Positions 1 through 8,433 of a stretch of DNA of 64,000 bases are shown in pieces. The DNA is taken from contig NZ_CP011319.1 in the NCBI RefSeq assembly GCF_001865675.1, forward strand, positions 1,364,001-1,428,000. The letters run 5' to 3'. The first letter of the stretch is position 1. The number at the start of each line of letters is the position of its first letter. The notes beneath the pieces are model-generated. The model had not been told where the DNA came from, ran no database searches, and was given only the letters and a program-made list of their open reading frames with translations. Made by a program: the position numbers and the translations under genes. This DNA is from Janthinobacterium sp. 1_2014MBL_MicDiv (GTDB lineage Bacteria > Pseudomonadota > Gammaproteobacteria > Burkholderiales > Burkholderiaceae_D).

Positions 1-1
1 G

Positions 2-175
2 CTGGCGCTGCAAAAGCGCGCGCAGTCGGTGGGCGCCGATGCGGTCGTCAATATCGTCAGCAACTACAAGAATGTCGAAAATTCCAGCACCACGGAATTC
101 GAGTGCCATGAAGGCACGATGATGACGGGCGTGGCATTGAAGGGCGAGTTCGTGAAGTTGAAAGACGCTAAGTAA
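2..175 (+). CDS. C-terminal end of small conserved protein (often labelled 'excinuclease ATPase subunit')
   Basis: Only the last 57 codons are in the window; the start lies upstream. The visible part reads LALQKRAQSVGADAVVNIVS, then a stretch with EFECHEG and GVALKGEFVKL before the stop. From family knowledge, this GA(D/N)AVVNI...FECH...GVALKG pattern is typical of short proteobacterial proteins that databases often mislabel as 'excinuclease ATPase subunit'. They resemble the YbjQ/heavy-metal-binding fold and have no ATPase motif. No function can be assigned. A good terminator follows, so this is the end of its transcript. Confidence 0.7.
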   Translation: MALQKRAQSVGADAVVNIVSNYKNVENSSTTEFECHEGTMMTGVALKGEFVKLKDAK

Positions 176-226
176 GCAGCAGGGCAGACCGGCGGCGCGC
201 AAGCGCCGGCAAGGCGCTCGACACAC

Positions 227-261
227 TGGCAGCGACGGGCAACCGCGCTGCCATTTTTTTT
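227..261 (+). terminator. Rho-independent terminator
   Basis: An 8-bp stem (TGGCAGCG / CGCTGCCA) is followed directly by eight T residues. It ends the transcript of the partial gene at the window start. It lies about 60 bp before the preferred start of the phosphopantetheinyl transferase, which must therefore have its own promoter or arise from read-through. Confidence 0.8.
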
Positions 262-319
262 GCCGGACCGGCGCCGGCGATTTATGGCAGACTGCGCCTT
301 TGCGTATCCACACACGTCC

Positions 320-931
320 ATGACCTCAACCACCTCTGCCACCGGTGCCAGCATCTGGCTGCTCGATTCCCGCGGCATTGACGCCGCGCAGCTTGGCCAG
401 TATGAAGCGTGGCTGGGGGCGGCGGAAACGGCCCGTTACGCGCGCTTTGCGCGGCCGCTGCGCCGGCGCCAGTTCCTGCTGGGGCGCGCCTTGCTGCGCG
501 TGGCGATGGGGACATTGCTGGACTTGCCGCCGCCGGCCATCGTGCTGGAAGAACGGCCGGGCCAGGCGCCGTTGCTGCTGTCGCCCGAGGGGGGCGCGCA
601 TTTCAGCATTTCCCACAGTGGACACTGGGTCGCCTGTGCGCTGAGCCGTACTGCGCCGCTGGGGCTCGATATTGAAGTGTGCGACCCACGGCGCGACGTA
701 TTGGCGCTGGCGCGGCAGGCGTTTGGCGCGGAGGTGGTCGCCGAGCTGGAAGGCATGGCGCTTGAAGCGCGGCTGGCGGCGTTTTACCGGCGCTGGAGCG
801 AGGCGGAGGCGCGCTACAAGCTGGGCATGGATGCGGCAAGCTGCGTGACCTTGCCCCATGCCGAGCTGTCCATCGTGCTGTGCAGCGCGGCGCCGCTGGC
901 GCACGCGCCGGTCTTGATGGTGCCGGACTAA
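320..931 (+). CDS. 4'-phosphopantetheinyl transferase (Sfp/AcpT type)
   Basis: This enzyme moves the phosphopantetheine arm of CoA to a serine of carrier proteins, in fatty-acid, polyketide or peptide synthesis. The product is about 203 residues, the usual size for the compact Sfp/AcpT type. The two family motifs are present: GLDIE (about residues 115-119, Mg-binding D117 and E119) and FYRRWSEAEARYKLG (about 156-170). In the second motif the usual K of W-(S/T)-x-K-E is alanine. An upstream FSISHSGHWVACAL stretch matches the family's (F/N)(S/N)xSHS segment. The start was placed at 320 because the fold begins about 12 residues later; an ATG at 284 and a TTG at 260 are in frame. No carrier-protein cluster lies in the window, so the target is unknown. 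The 3' end overlaps the convergent DUF2145 gene by four bases. Confidence 0.88.
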   Translation: MTSTTSATGASIWLLDSRGIDAAQLGQYEAWLGAAETARYARFARPLRRRQFLLGRALLRVAMGTLLDLPPPAIVLEERPGQAPLLLSPEGGAHFSISHSGHWVACALSRTAPLGLDIEVCDPRRDVLALARQAFGAEVVAELEGMALEARLAAFYRRWSEAEARYKLGMDAASCVTLPHAELSIVLCSAAPLAHAPVLMVPD

Positions 932-1713
932 TTGCCCCGCACGACGATTTCCTGTACCTGCGGTTCGCGCTGGCGCATGAAGCGGGTGATGGAGTCGACG
1001 GTGACGACGTCGATCTGGCGCGTCATGCGGCGCTCGAACGGGTGATCGTCAAAGGCAATATTGGCGCGGAACATGCGCGCGCCCAGGCGCGTGGCGGCGG
1101 GGATGCTGAGCGTTTGCGGCGCGTAGCTGGCGCCGCGCAGCCAGCCTTGCGCTTCGGCGCGCGTCTCGATCTTGCCAGGTTCATTGCTGGCAGCGGCCAG
1201 GGTTTCCAGCACCCATTGATTCGAGTTCTGGTACTTGGTGGAAAACGGGTAGGCCAGCATATTGTAGTGCGCCTCATGCAGGCGCTTGGGCGTGTTGCTG
1301 GCCAGCAGGCGCGCCAGTTGCTGCTGCGTATCCTGGCCTGGAATCAGGATCAGGGTTTCATACATGAACACGTCATCCATGAAGAAATTGCCCAATCCCT
1401 CGTTGTACAGCGACGATTGCGCCGTGCCGCATTCATTGAGCTCATGCACCACCAGCCAGCGGCCCTTCGGATGGTCGCGCCAGGCCAGCGCCATGTGCGA
1501 ATAGCGCACATTGTATTTCGACAGATCCTGGCCGGCGCGCGCCACCAGCGCCACTTGCGCGCCCGAGGCGTCGAGCGCCTGCAGGGTCTTCTGCGCCAGG
1601 TCCATCGACTTGACGAGGGTGGTCGCGTCGGTCGGCTTTTCCTCGCACGAGCGCCCCGCGTGGGCGGCGCCGGCCAGGGCCAGGCTGAGGACGATGACAG
1701 TCAGGCGTTTCAT
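928..1713 (-). CDS. DUF2145 domain-containing exported protein
   Basis: The 261-residue product begins with a clear signal peptide (MKRLTVIVLSLALAGAAHA, cleavage about residue 19-20). The mature part, with RYSHMALAWRD, WLVVHELNECG and LYNEGLGNFFMDD, is what I recognise as DUF2145. The family has no established reaction; its H and C residues (HELNECG) look like possible active-site or metal residues, but this is a guess. It is the last gene of a leftward group with two smaller exported paralogues, the gaps being 3 and 6 bp, so it is very probably co-transcribed and acts with them in the periplasm. Confidence 0.85.
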   Translation of the reverse strand: MKRLTVIVLSLALAGAAHAGRSCEEKPTDATTLVKSMDLAQKTLQALDASGAQVALVARAGQDLSKYNVRYSHMALAWRDHPKGRWLVVHELNECGTAQSSLYNEGLGNFFMDDVFMYETLILIPGQDTQQQLARLLASNTPKRLHEAHYNMLAYPFSTKYQNSNQWVLETLAAASNEPGKIETRAEAQGWLRGASYAPQTLSIPAATRLGARMFRANIAFDDHPFERRMTRQIDVVTVDSITRFMRQREPQVQEIVVRGN

Positions 1714-1716
1714 GGT

Positions 1717-2151
1717 TTACGCTTTCGAATGGTGGAGGATGGCTTTGCCGGCCGCATTCGGCAGGTAGGCGATGGCCTTGCCCGACAGCATCAGCATATG
1801 GCCCGTCGAGACGGCCACGACGTCGACTACCGTGCCGGCCGCCAGCGACAGGCCTTGCGTGGCTTGCTGGCTCAGCTTGACGGAGGCCGTGGCCGCTTGC
1901 GCGCTGCCTCTGGCCGTGCTTTTCAGCACGAGGACGCTGCCGTCGGCCACGTCTTCCACCTTGTCGATGACGATTTCACCGGCGGCGGCCAGCACCGACA
2001 TGGAGCCGACCAGCACGATGGCCGACGCCATGCTGGCATTGTCGGAGGCGTTGGTGGTATCGGAATTGGCGGCCTGGGCCAGCGGCGCCACGGTGGCGGC
2101 GCACAGCAGGGCTGTGGCGAGCAGATGTTTCATGGAAGTCAGGTTTTTCAT
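1717..2151 (-). CDS. Small exported protein, paralogue of the 2158-2580 gene
   Basis: The product has 144 residues with a signal peptide ending about AQA/ANSD. I do not recognise a named domain. The mature part carries a small-residue-rich hydrophobic helix (ASAIVLVGSMSVLAAAGEIV), a middle with GSVLVLKSTA, and a C-terminal block GLSLAAGTVV...STGHMLMLSGKAIAYLPN ending in HHSK. The same blocks recur in the gene upstream, so the two are tandem duplicates. The start at 2151 follows the upstream stop by only 6 bp; an ATG at 2133 is also possible. A surface or periplasmic partner role for the DUF2145 protein is inference from the operon only. Confidence 0.75.
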   Translation of the reverse strand: MKNLTSMKHLLATALLCAATVAPLAQAANSDTTNASDNASMASAIVLVGSMSVLAAAGEIVIDKVEDVADGSVLVLKSTARGSAQAATASVKLSQQATQGLSLAAGTVVDVVAVSTGHMLMLSGKAIAYLPNAAGKAILHHSKA

Positions 2152-2157
2152 GGTGAT

Positions 2158-2580
2158 TTACACTTTGGAATGGTGCAGCAGTGCCTTGCCCAGTTCGTTC
2201 GGGATGAAGGCGATGGCCTTGCCGGACATGACCAGCATGTGGCCGGTGGACAGCGCCGCCACACTGACCACGGTGCCGGCGGCCAGCGACAGGCCCTTGG
2301 CTGCCTGCGTGCTCATCTGGATGGAGGCGCCACCCGCTTCGGACGCGCCCTTCAGCACGATGACGATGCCTTCGCCCACGGTTTCCACGCTGGCGATGAC
2401 CACCTGGCCGGACGCGACGAGCATCGACAGCGAGCCGGCGACGACGACGGCCGAACCCTGACTGAGGTTTTGCGAGCCTTTCGACAGATTCTCGGAAGCG
2501 GCGGCGTGCGCCAGGCCGGGAGCGGCCACGGAAAGCGTCAACAGCGACAGGGACAGGCAGAGGGGCAGCAGGCGTTTCAT
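2158..2580 (-). CDS. Small exported protein, first gene of DUF2145 operon
   Basis: The product has about 140 residues. The start at 2580 was chosen because GAAGGAG sits just upstream; longer in-frame starts lack this. A signal peptide (MKRLLPLCLSLSLLTLSVAA...AHA) is followed by repeats of the features seen in its neighbour: SAVVVAGSLSMLVASGQVVI, GIVIVLKGA, GLSLAAGTVV and STGHMLVMSGKAIAFIPN, ending HHSKV. The duplicated gene pair plus DUF2145 looks like one exported module. The divergent region upstream carries four GTAGCG/CGCTAC half-sites, which suggests control by the adjacent XRE-type regulator. Confidence 0.78.
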   Translation of the reverse strand: MKRLLPLCLSLSLLTLSVAAPGLAHAAASENLSKGSQNLSQGSAVVVAGSLSMLVASGQVVIASVETVGEGIVIVLKGASEAGGASIQMSTQAAKGLSLAAGTVVSVAALSTGHMLVMSGKAIAFIPNELGKALLHHSKV

Positions 2581-2645
2581 GTGTTTCTCCTTCAAGTGTG
2601 CCAAGTGGCAACGCCATCATTGTAGACTGTGGGCAATTGGTCAAT

Positions 2646-2697
2646 GAAAACGCTACTCGTAGCGGGCAGGCATACTGCGGGTAGCGTTTTCCGCTAC
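2646..2697. promoter_or_regulatory. Clustered inverted half-sites, likely operator
   Basis: In the 160 bp between the divergent 2158-2580 operon and the XRE-type gene there are four copies of one hexamer in alternating orientation: CGCTAC 2651-2656, GTAGCG 2659-2664, GTAGCG 2681-2686 and CGCTAC 2692-2697. The outer context GAAAACGCTAC (2646-2656) and GTAGCGTTTTC (2681-2691) is an 11-bp perfect inverted repeat. Such an array in a divergent promoter is what an autoregulating dimeric DNA-binding protein would use. Binding by the neighbouring regulator is inference. Confidence 0.6.
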
Positions 2698-2740
2698 TTT
2701 TTTGCTTGCCGAAGCAATGCCATTTTTATAAAGGAAGTGC

Positions 2741-3484
2741 ATGCCGCAAACCCACGCCCTGATCGAGGCCTTGAAACGCCTGTTGAAAGCGCGTTCCGTC
2801 ACGTACGCCGAACTGGCCCAGCGCATCGGCGTGTCCGAAGCCAGCGTCAAGCGGATGTTTTCGCAGAAGCAATTCACCCTGCAGCGGCTGGACCAGATCC
2901 TGGTGGCCGTCGGCAGCGATTTCCAGCAGCTGGCGCTGGCCGTGCAGGCGGCGCATGCGGCACCCACGCTGATCACGGGGCTGACATATGCGCAGGAAAA
3001 GGAAATCATCGACGACACCAGGCTGTTCGTGGTGGCCGTGTCCGCCCTGAACCTGCTGCCGCTGGAGCAGATCGTCGCCATCTACGACATCAGCGAGGCG
3101 CAAGCCGTGAAATACCTGCTGCGCCTCGACAAGATCGGTTTTCTGGAACTGCTGCCGAATAACCGGGTCAAACTGCTGGTGGCGCGCACGTTTGCCTGGA
3201 TACCGAACGGTCCCATCCACACGTATTTCAAGAAGGAAGCGTATGGCGATTATTTGAATTCGCAATTCGATGGCGAAACGGAACTGCTGCGCCTGGTGAA
3301 TGTGATGCTGTCGAAGAAATCCACGGCGGCCTTGCTCGAGCGATTGAAGCAGGTGGCGGTGGAGTTTTCGCAGCAGCACCAGGAAGACGCGCGCCTGCCT
3401 GGCGATGAGCGTCTGGCCATCAGTTTCATGCTGGCAGCACGACCGTGGATGCCGCAGACGTTCAAGGCGTTGCTGCGGCAGTGA
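2741..3484 (+). CDS. XRE-type helix-turn-helix transcriptional regulator
   Basis: The 247-residue protein has an N-terminal Cro/CI-type HTH (about residues 5-60: VTYAELAQRIGVSEASVKRM and then FSQKQFTLQRLDQILVAVG). The remaining 185 residues are a mostly helical region of no family I can name, probably an effector or dimerisation domain; LLPLEQIVAIYDISEAQAVKYLLRLDKIG looks like a second winged-helix-like segment. AAAGGAAG lies upstream of the ATG. It diverges from the DUF2145 operon, with an array of inverted half-sites between, so it probably controls itself and that operon. The signal it senses is unknown. Confidence 0.82.
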   Translation: MPQTHALIEALKRLLKARSVTYAELAQRIGVSEASVKRMFSQKQFTLQRLDQILVAVGSDFQQLALAVQAAHAAPTLITGLTYAQEKEIIDDTRLFVVAVSALNLLPLEQIVAIYDISEAQAVKYLLRLDKIGFLELLPNNRVKLLVARTFAWIPNGPIHTYFKKEAYGDYLNSQFDGETELLRLVNVMLSKKSTAALLERLKQVAVEFSQQHQEDARLPGDERLAISFMLAARPWMPQTFKALLRQ

Positions 3485-3508
3485 GGCAGCGATATTGCGG
3501 CCAAGCCG

Positions 3509-4966
3509 TTAATGTTCCTGCTTGTCGCTACTGCCTTGTTCCTCTTTCATCTGCGTCAGCAAACGCCAGGCGAAAAAGCCCAGCACGGCCACGCCCAGCA
3601 AGAGCGCGGCCCACAGCGCGGCCAGGCGCCATGGCGCACCGGTGTGAGCCGATGCTGGCGCGGCGTCGCTTGCGCCAGCGCGCGCCGTCAACGCGCCCAC
3701 TGTGGCAATCGGCAGCGCCTGCAATTCGCCGTCGCGATAGCCGGGCGCCACCTGTGACAGCGGCTGCGCCACCGGTTGCGCGTCGACTTTTCCGAACACC
3801 AGGTGATATGGCCCCTTGCCGCCGGCCAGGAACACCAGCGTATCCGGCGTCCAGCCCAGGCGCAACAGCGGCACGCTGGCCGGCATCGCCGTACTTTGCG
3901 ACTCGGGCCGTAGCACCCATTGCGTGGTCTGCACCACCGGCATGGTCAGGTCGCCGGAGACGCGTTCCTTGCCAGCCTCGCTGATGCGGTAAAAGCTGGT
4001 GCTCAGCAGCGGCTCAAAATATTCGCCATTTGCCGGCCGCGTTTGCCGGTGCAGGGACAGCCGGCGCTGCGGCACATGAGTACTCTGGCGATACACGCCC
4101 AGTGTGACGGGCAGCACCACGTTGCTCTCCATGAATTGCAGCGCAATGCTGTCGGCGGGAATGGCGATCGGCGTGGCATACGCCCACTCGCCGGCAAGTT
4201 TGCCTGGAACACCTCGCAGCACGATGCTCGCGCGTGGCGGCGCCGCCTCGGTTTCGCTGACGGCTTGCGCGGCAATCGCTGCAAACACCAGCGGCTGGCC
4301 TTCCTGCCAGCTCAGGCGCGCGTAGCGGAAAGCGCGCGGCGCAAAGGCAATGCTGTCGTTGGCCAGGGTTTGCGTGTCGCTGTTGCTGAGCCAATTCAAG
4401 GTGGTGGTGCCGATCGCATCCCATTGCTTCAGGTCGTCGCTCACTTCCAGCAGCACTTGTGCACTGTAATTATCCGTGCGCTCTGGTGGCGTGAAGCGCA
4501 AGGCGGCGATGCGCTTGTCTGGCGCTTGCTTGCCCAGGTCCAGGATCAGCGCTTGCAGCGCCGTCGTCCGGGTTGCCGCGCCGGCGCGGGTGCTGACCGA
4601 TAGCAAGCGGCCATCTTCCGCCATACGGATGTCGATGCCTTGCAAGCCGTCGCCAGTTGCCGGTGCGCCCGTCACGGGGAAAATGCGGGCTGGAATGGCT
4701 GTCCGCTGCGTCGCCGATTGCGCAGGCGGCGCACCGATGGCATAGGCCAGGCGCTTGCCGTCGCCATCGAACAGCCGCACGTCGGCCAGGCTGGGCGAGC
4801 TGGCATGCAGGTAGACTTCTCTGGGCAATGTGAGCTTGACGATGCCCGCGCCGGCCGCCACGGTCACCGGCATGCTCCAGCCGTAGTCCTGCGGCCTGTC
4901 CTGGGACGGCGCGGCCAGCGCGGCGCCTGCCATTAACGCGATGCCGACCATGAGTGTGGTTTTCAT
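3509..4966 (-). CDS. DUF3999 family membrane-anchored protein
   Basis: The product has 485 residues. It starts with a signal peptide (MKTTLMVGIALMAGAALA) and ends with one transmembrane helix (LAALWAALLLGVAVLGFFAW) before a short charged tail, so the large domain should face the periplasm. The body is beta-rich with LYLPR/EVYLHASSPSLADVRLFD-like segments typical of DUF3999. The ATG at 4966 lies inside the stop of the upstream DUF2339 gene (4-bp ATGA overlap). This overlap, plus the absence of a coding signal beyond it, rules out longer in-frame starts. DUF3999 and DUF2339 are often neighbours; together they probably form an envelope complex of unknown role. Confidence 0.85.
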   Translation of the reverse strand: MKTTLMVGIALMAGAALAAPSQDRPQDYGWSMPVTVAAGAGIVKLTLPREVYLHASSPSLADVRLFDGDGKRLAYAIGAPPAQSATQRTAIPARIFPVTGAPATGDGLQGIDIRMAEDGRLLSVSTRAGAATRTTALQALILDLGKQAPDKRIAALRFTPPERTDNYSAQVLLEVSDDLKQWDAIGTTTLNWLSNSDTQTLANDSIAFAPRAFRYARLSWQEGQPLVFAAIAAQAVSETEAAPPRASIVLRGVPGKLAGEWAYATPIAIPADSIALQFMESNVVLPVTLGVYRQSTHVPQRRLSLHRQTRPANGEYFEPLLSTSFYRISEAGKERVSGDLTMPVVQTTQWVLRPESQSTAMPASVPLLRLGWTPDTLVFLAGGKGPYHLVFGKVDAQPVAQPLSQVAPGYRDGELQALPIATVGALTARAGASDAAPASAHTGAPWRLAALWAALLLGVAVLGFFAWRLLTQMKEEQGSSDKQEH

Positions 4967-7900
4967 GCGGTTCCTTGTTGCGGTTCGGCTGGCACCGGCG
5001 CGGCAGCCTTGGGGAAGGGCGCCAGGTAGCCGATCAGGACCATCAGCAAACCGACGCCCACGAAGGACACGATGCGCTCGATGCCGCCCACGTTCGACAG
5101 GTCGATCAGGAACAGTTTCAAGACGACCAGCCCCAGCAGCACGGCGCCAAGGCTCCACTGCTGGCGCCGCTGGTGGCGGGCCGCATGGCGCATCAGCAGC
5201 AGCGCCGTGATGCTCCACACCAGCGACAGCATCGCCTGCACGAACTGCGAAGCCAGCATGGCGTCGAAGGTGTATGGCACGCCCAGGTAGTGCGAGACCG
5301 TGCGCAGCAGCATCAGGTTGAACCAGGCATACACGCTGCAGGCGGCGACGACGGGCAAGCGCGCCTGCCACAGTGCGGGCAGCGGCAACTGGCCCGCCGG
5401 CAGCAGGCGGTAGCTGGCGATGGCCAGCAGGATGGCGAAGCCCGTGCTCAGGTCCAGCGGATTGAGCAGCGGCAGATAGGGCAGGGGCGCCATGGCGCCA
5501 TCGTCGAAGACGTTCCACGCGGCGATCAGCAGCAGCGACCAGGCCGCCCCCAGCGGTATCAGATAGCGCTGGTACCACGCGGCAAGCGGCGCCACGGGCC
5601 AGGCTGTCGCGCGGCAGCGGCGGATCAGCCAGGCCAGCGCCAGCATCATGGCCCAGGCCGGCAAATAACGGGCCCAGGCGGGGCTGACGCCGTCTTCATG
5701 GCGCGCCAGCCAGGCGTTGACGTGCATGGCGCCGACCGGCCACAGCATCAGCCACGGCGCCGCCGTGCGGACGGTATGCAACAGGCGCAGCGCGCGCACG
5801 TCGAGTTGCCAGCCGGCCTTGGGCCAGGCCAGCAGCAGATATTCGCCGGCAGCCAGGGCGGCCGCCAGGGCCAGCCAGGACAGGCCCGTGGGCAGGTAGT
5901 CGCGCAAGTACAGCGCCAGCAGCAGGTTGGCGCTCCACAGGCCCAGGCCGATCCACGCTGCCACGCTGAACCAGCGCAGCTGCGGCCACGCCAGGCGCCG
6001 CGCCAGCAGCGCCAACACGGGCGTCGTCACGCTGACGGCAATCAGGTACAGCGCCAGCCAGTGTTCGCCCGCGTGCGGCTGCATGCGCAAGTCGCCATCG
6101 ATCAGGCGCAGCAGCCAGCTGGTGCATGGCACGAGGATGGCGGCAAACCACAGCAAGCCGCTCCAGACCAGCAGAGGGCGCGCTGCCAGGGCCGGCAGCG
6201 CGTCGCCGCCGCGCGCGCGCCGCTCGGTGAACCAGGCGCTGGCAAAGGCGGCGGCGCCCAGCAGCAGGGCGCTGAGGAAGGAGCCGTCAAACAGATTGGC
6301 CGGGTGCTGGTCCCAGGCCCAGCTGGCGCGGCTGAGCAGCACCAGGCCCGCCAGCACCTGCACGGCCAGCAGCAGGGCGCGCGGCGCATGCCATTGTTCG
6401 CGCCGCGCCAGCCAGGCCAACAGGGCCGCCACGCCCAGGGCGCTGACGGTCAGCAGATTCAATTGGGTGGCCGCCTCCGTGCGCAGCAGGATTTCGCTCC
6501 AGATGCCGCCCAGCAGCCAGGCCGTGGCGGCGGCCAGGAACAGCACGGACAGGCTGCTCATGAATTCCGGGTACAGGGGGCTGCCGTGGCGGCGGAAGCT
6601 GTAGGCCATCACCAGCGCGGCGGCGGCCAGCAGCGCGCAGCCGAGCCAGATGTTGGCGTGCAGGGCCGATGCCGCATCGAGTTCCTGCATGGCGATGAGG
6701 AAGGAAGCCCAGGCGGCCGCCTGCACCAGCAAGCCGAAGGCCCAGGCCAGGGTCTGGCGCTGGCGCAAGCCGACCCAGACGATGCCGGCGCCTTCCAGCG
6801 CCCAGGCGGCCGATGTCCAGCGGCCGTCGAGGGCGAACGGGATGGCCAGGGTGCCGAAGACGATGCCCAGCGCGAGAAAGGCTTCGGCCAGCAGGCGGAA
6901 GCCGTCGCGGCGCCACAGCGCCACGGCCAGGCCCATGTAGCACAGGCCGGCGACCAGCGCGGAAAAGGCCAGGCCGAACGGGAAATGCTGGACCAGGCCA
7001 TATTGCAGGCCCATGGCCGCCAGCGGCGTGCCGAAGACCAGCGTGCCATCGACGTAGTGCCTGAGGCGCGGCGCCTGGCGCGCGCAGTAGGCGATCGCGA
7101 TGCCGACATAGAACAGCACGAACAGGATGAGGAACAGCTGCGTCGACAGGTAGTGCTCGGGCGTGTAGCGCAGCAAGCCCCAGGTGGTGGCGACGACGAA
7201 GGTGAAGCCAAAGCTCAGTACGTTCAAGACGCGCCAGGCGCGTTTCAGGGCGATGGCGAAGACGCCCGCGTTGAGCAGCGCGTAATAGCTGAACAGGCCG
7301 ATATGGTTGCCGCTGCCCGTCGACACCAGCAGCGGCACGGCAAAGCCGCCGACGATGCCGAAGACGGCCAGCCAGACGGCGTTTTGCAGCACGGCCAGCA
7401 GGCACGTAAACGCCGTCAGCACGAACAGCACGGCAAAGGCCAGGCCGGCCGGTATCAGTTCATACAGGCGGAAGGCGCCAAACGTCACCAGCATCAGGAT
7501 CGCCAGCGCCGTGCCCTGCAGCGGCAGGCTGATGCCGGGGCGGCTGAGGCGGATGCGCCAGGCCCAGGCCAGCAGGGCGATGTCGGCCAGCACGATGGCC
7601 GCCAGGCGCAGCTCGATGGGCACGGTGACCTGGGCCGACACGTACTTGAGCAGGAAGCTGACGCCGAGGAAGAGGATCAGCAAGCCCAGCTTGGCCACCA
7701 GGTTGCCCGTGAACAGCCAGTTCTTCGCCTTGGCAACAAGGCCGTCCGGGCGCGCGATCCACGATGGCGTGTTGACTACGGCAGGGGCCGCAACGGACTT
7801 GGGCGCAGGGGCGCTGGCTGCGGGCGTCGCGGCTGCCGCGCTTGCCGCGTTTGCTGGCGCTGGCTTGTCGAGCGGGACGGGGCTGGCGGGGGCGGGCGGC

Positions 7901-8202
7901 CCCGTCCTGGCCAGCGCGTCCGGGCGGGCCGTGGCGGCCACCGGCGCCGGCGGCGGCGTGGGGACCGGCACCGGCATGGCAGCGGCGGGCACCGCCACCG
8001 ATGCGATGTCAGCCGTGGACGCGGCGGCAGGCATGGCGGGCCGGCCTTCCAGCGCCTGCAGGCGCGCCTGCACGCTGTCGACGTCCTTGCGCAGGCGGGC
8101 CGTCAGCAACTCCAGATCGGCCACTTTCCGGCGGTACTGCAGCACCTGCACGAAGGCGGCGATCAGCAAGCCAAATATGATCAGCGTTATCAATCCAAAC
8201 AT
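4963..8202 (-). CDS. DUF2339 multi-spanning membrane protein
   Basis: The product has about 1,079 residues. After a first helix (MFGLITLIIFGLLIAAFVQV) there is a coiled-coil-like stretch (DLELLTARLRKDVDSVQARL), then a low-complexity Ala/Pro linker of about 120 residues. The remainder is an almost continuous run of transmembrane helices, roughly 25 or more, as in the DUF2339 family. Function is unknown; family members have been likened to large polysaccharide-type membrane proteins, but nothing here shows a reaction. The start at 8202 precedes the first helix directly and has AGGAAAG upstream. It is translationally coupled to the DUF3999 gene downstream. Confidence 0.88.
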   Translation of the reverse strand: MFGLITLIIFGLLIAAFVQVLQYRRKVADLELLTARLRKDVDSVQARLQALEGRPAMPAAASTADIASVAVPAAAMPVPVPTPPPAPVAATARPDALARTGPPAPASPVPLDKPAPANAASAAAATPAASAPAPKSVAAPAVVNTPSWIARPDGLVAKAKNWLFTGNLVAKLGLLILFLGVSFLLKYVSAQVTVPIELRLAAIVLADIALLAWAWRIRLSRPGISLPLQGTALAILMLVTFGAFRLYELIPAGLAFAVLFVLTAFTCLLAVLQNAVWLAVFGIVGGFAVPLLVSTGSGNHIGLFSYYALLNAGVFAIALKRAWRVLNVLSFGFTFVVATTWGLLRYTPEHYLSTQLFLILFVLFYVGIAIAYCARQAPRLRHYVDGTLVFGTPLAAMGLQYGLVQHFPFGLAFSALVAGLCYMGLAVALWRRDGFRLLAEAFLALGIVFGTLAIPFALDGRWTSAAWALEGAGIVWVGLRQRQTLAWAFGLLVQAAAWASFLIAMQELDAASALHANIWLGCALLAAAALVMAYSFRRHGSPLYPEFMSSLSVLFLAAATAWLLGGIWSEILLRTEAATQLNLLTVSALGVAALLAWLARREQWHAPRALLLAVQVLAGLVLLSRASWAWDQHPANLFDGSFLSALLLGAAAFASAWFTERRARGGDALPALAARPLLVWSGLLWFAAILVPCTSWLLRLIDGDLRMQPHAGEHWLALYLIAVSVTTPVLALLARRLAWPQLRWFSVAAWIGLGLWSANLLLALYLRDYLPTGLSWLALAAALAAGEYLLLAWPKAGWQLDVRALRLLHTVRTAAPWLMLWPVGAMHVNAWLARHEDGVSPAWARYLPAWAMMLALAWLIRRCRATAWPVAPLAAWYQRYLIPLGAAWSLLLIAAWNVFDDGAMAPLPYLPLLNPLDLSTGFAILLAIASYRLLPAGQLPLPALWQARLPVVAACSVYAWFNLMLLRTVSHYLGVPYTFDAMLASQFVQAMLSLVWSITALLLMRHAARHQRRQQWSLGAVLLGLVVLKLFLIDLSNVGGIERIVSFVGVGLLMVLIGYLAPFPKAAAPVPAEPQQGTA

Positions 8203-8433
8203 GGGGCAGCTTTCCTGGATGGCAGGGCGAAGGCGCCCCTTGTATGCGCACATTACCTTATTATCAAGAAACAGGCGATTTTTGTGGCACCAGGGAAAGT
8301 ATCAAGGCAGAGGCCAGCATGGCGCGGCACGGTGCTTTCCGTATTGATGCTAAGCAAGATGGCGACATTCAGATTGTCGTGCGCAAGATAGTGCTGTATT
8401 TTAGCAATTCCTTAATGTCCGGTTCTCCATGCC

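Noticed and set aside
880..2625. Long + strand open frame of 581 codons
   Set aside because: It lies opposite the three exported genes, is rich in His, Gln, Arg and Gly from GC-rich antisense reading, and has no domain or ribosome site.
4954..8391. Very long + strand open frame of 1,145 codons
   Set aside because: It is the antisense of the DUF2339 gene, with low-complexity Gln/Arg/Gly text; the minus-strand gene has a known family and clear helices.
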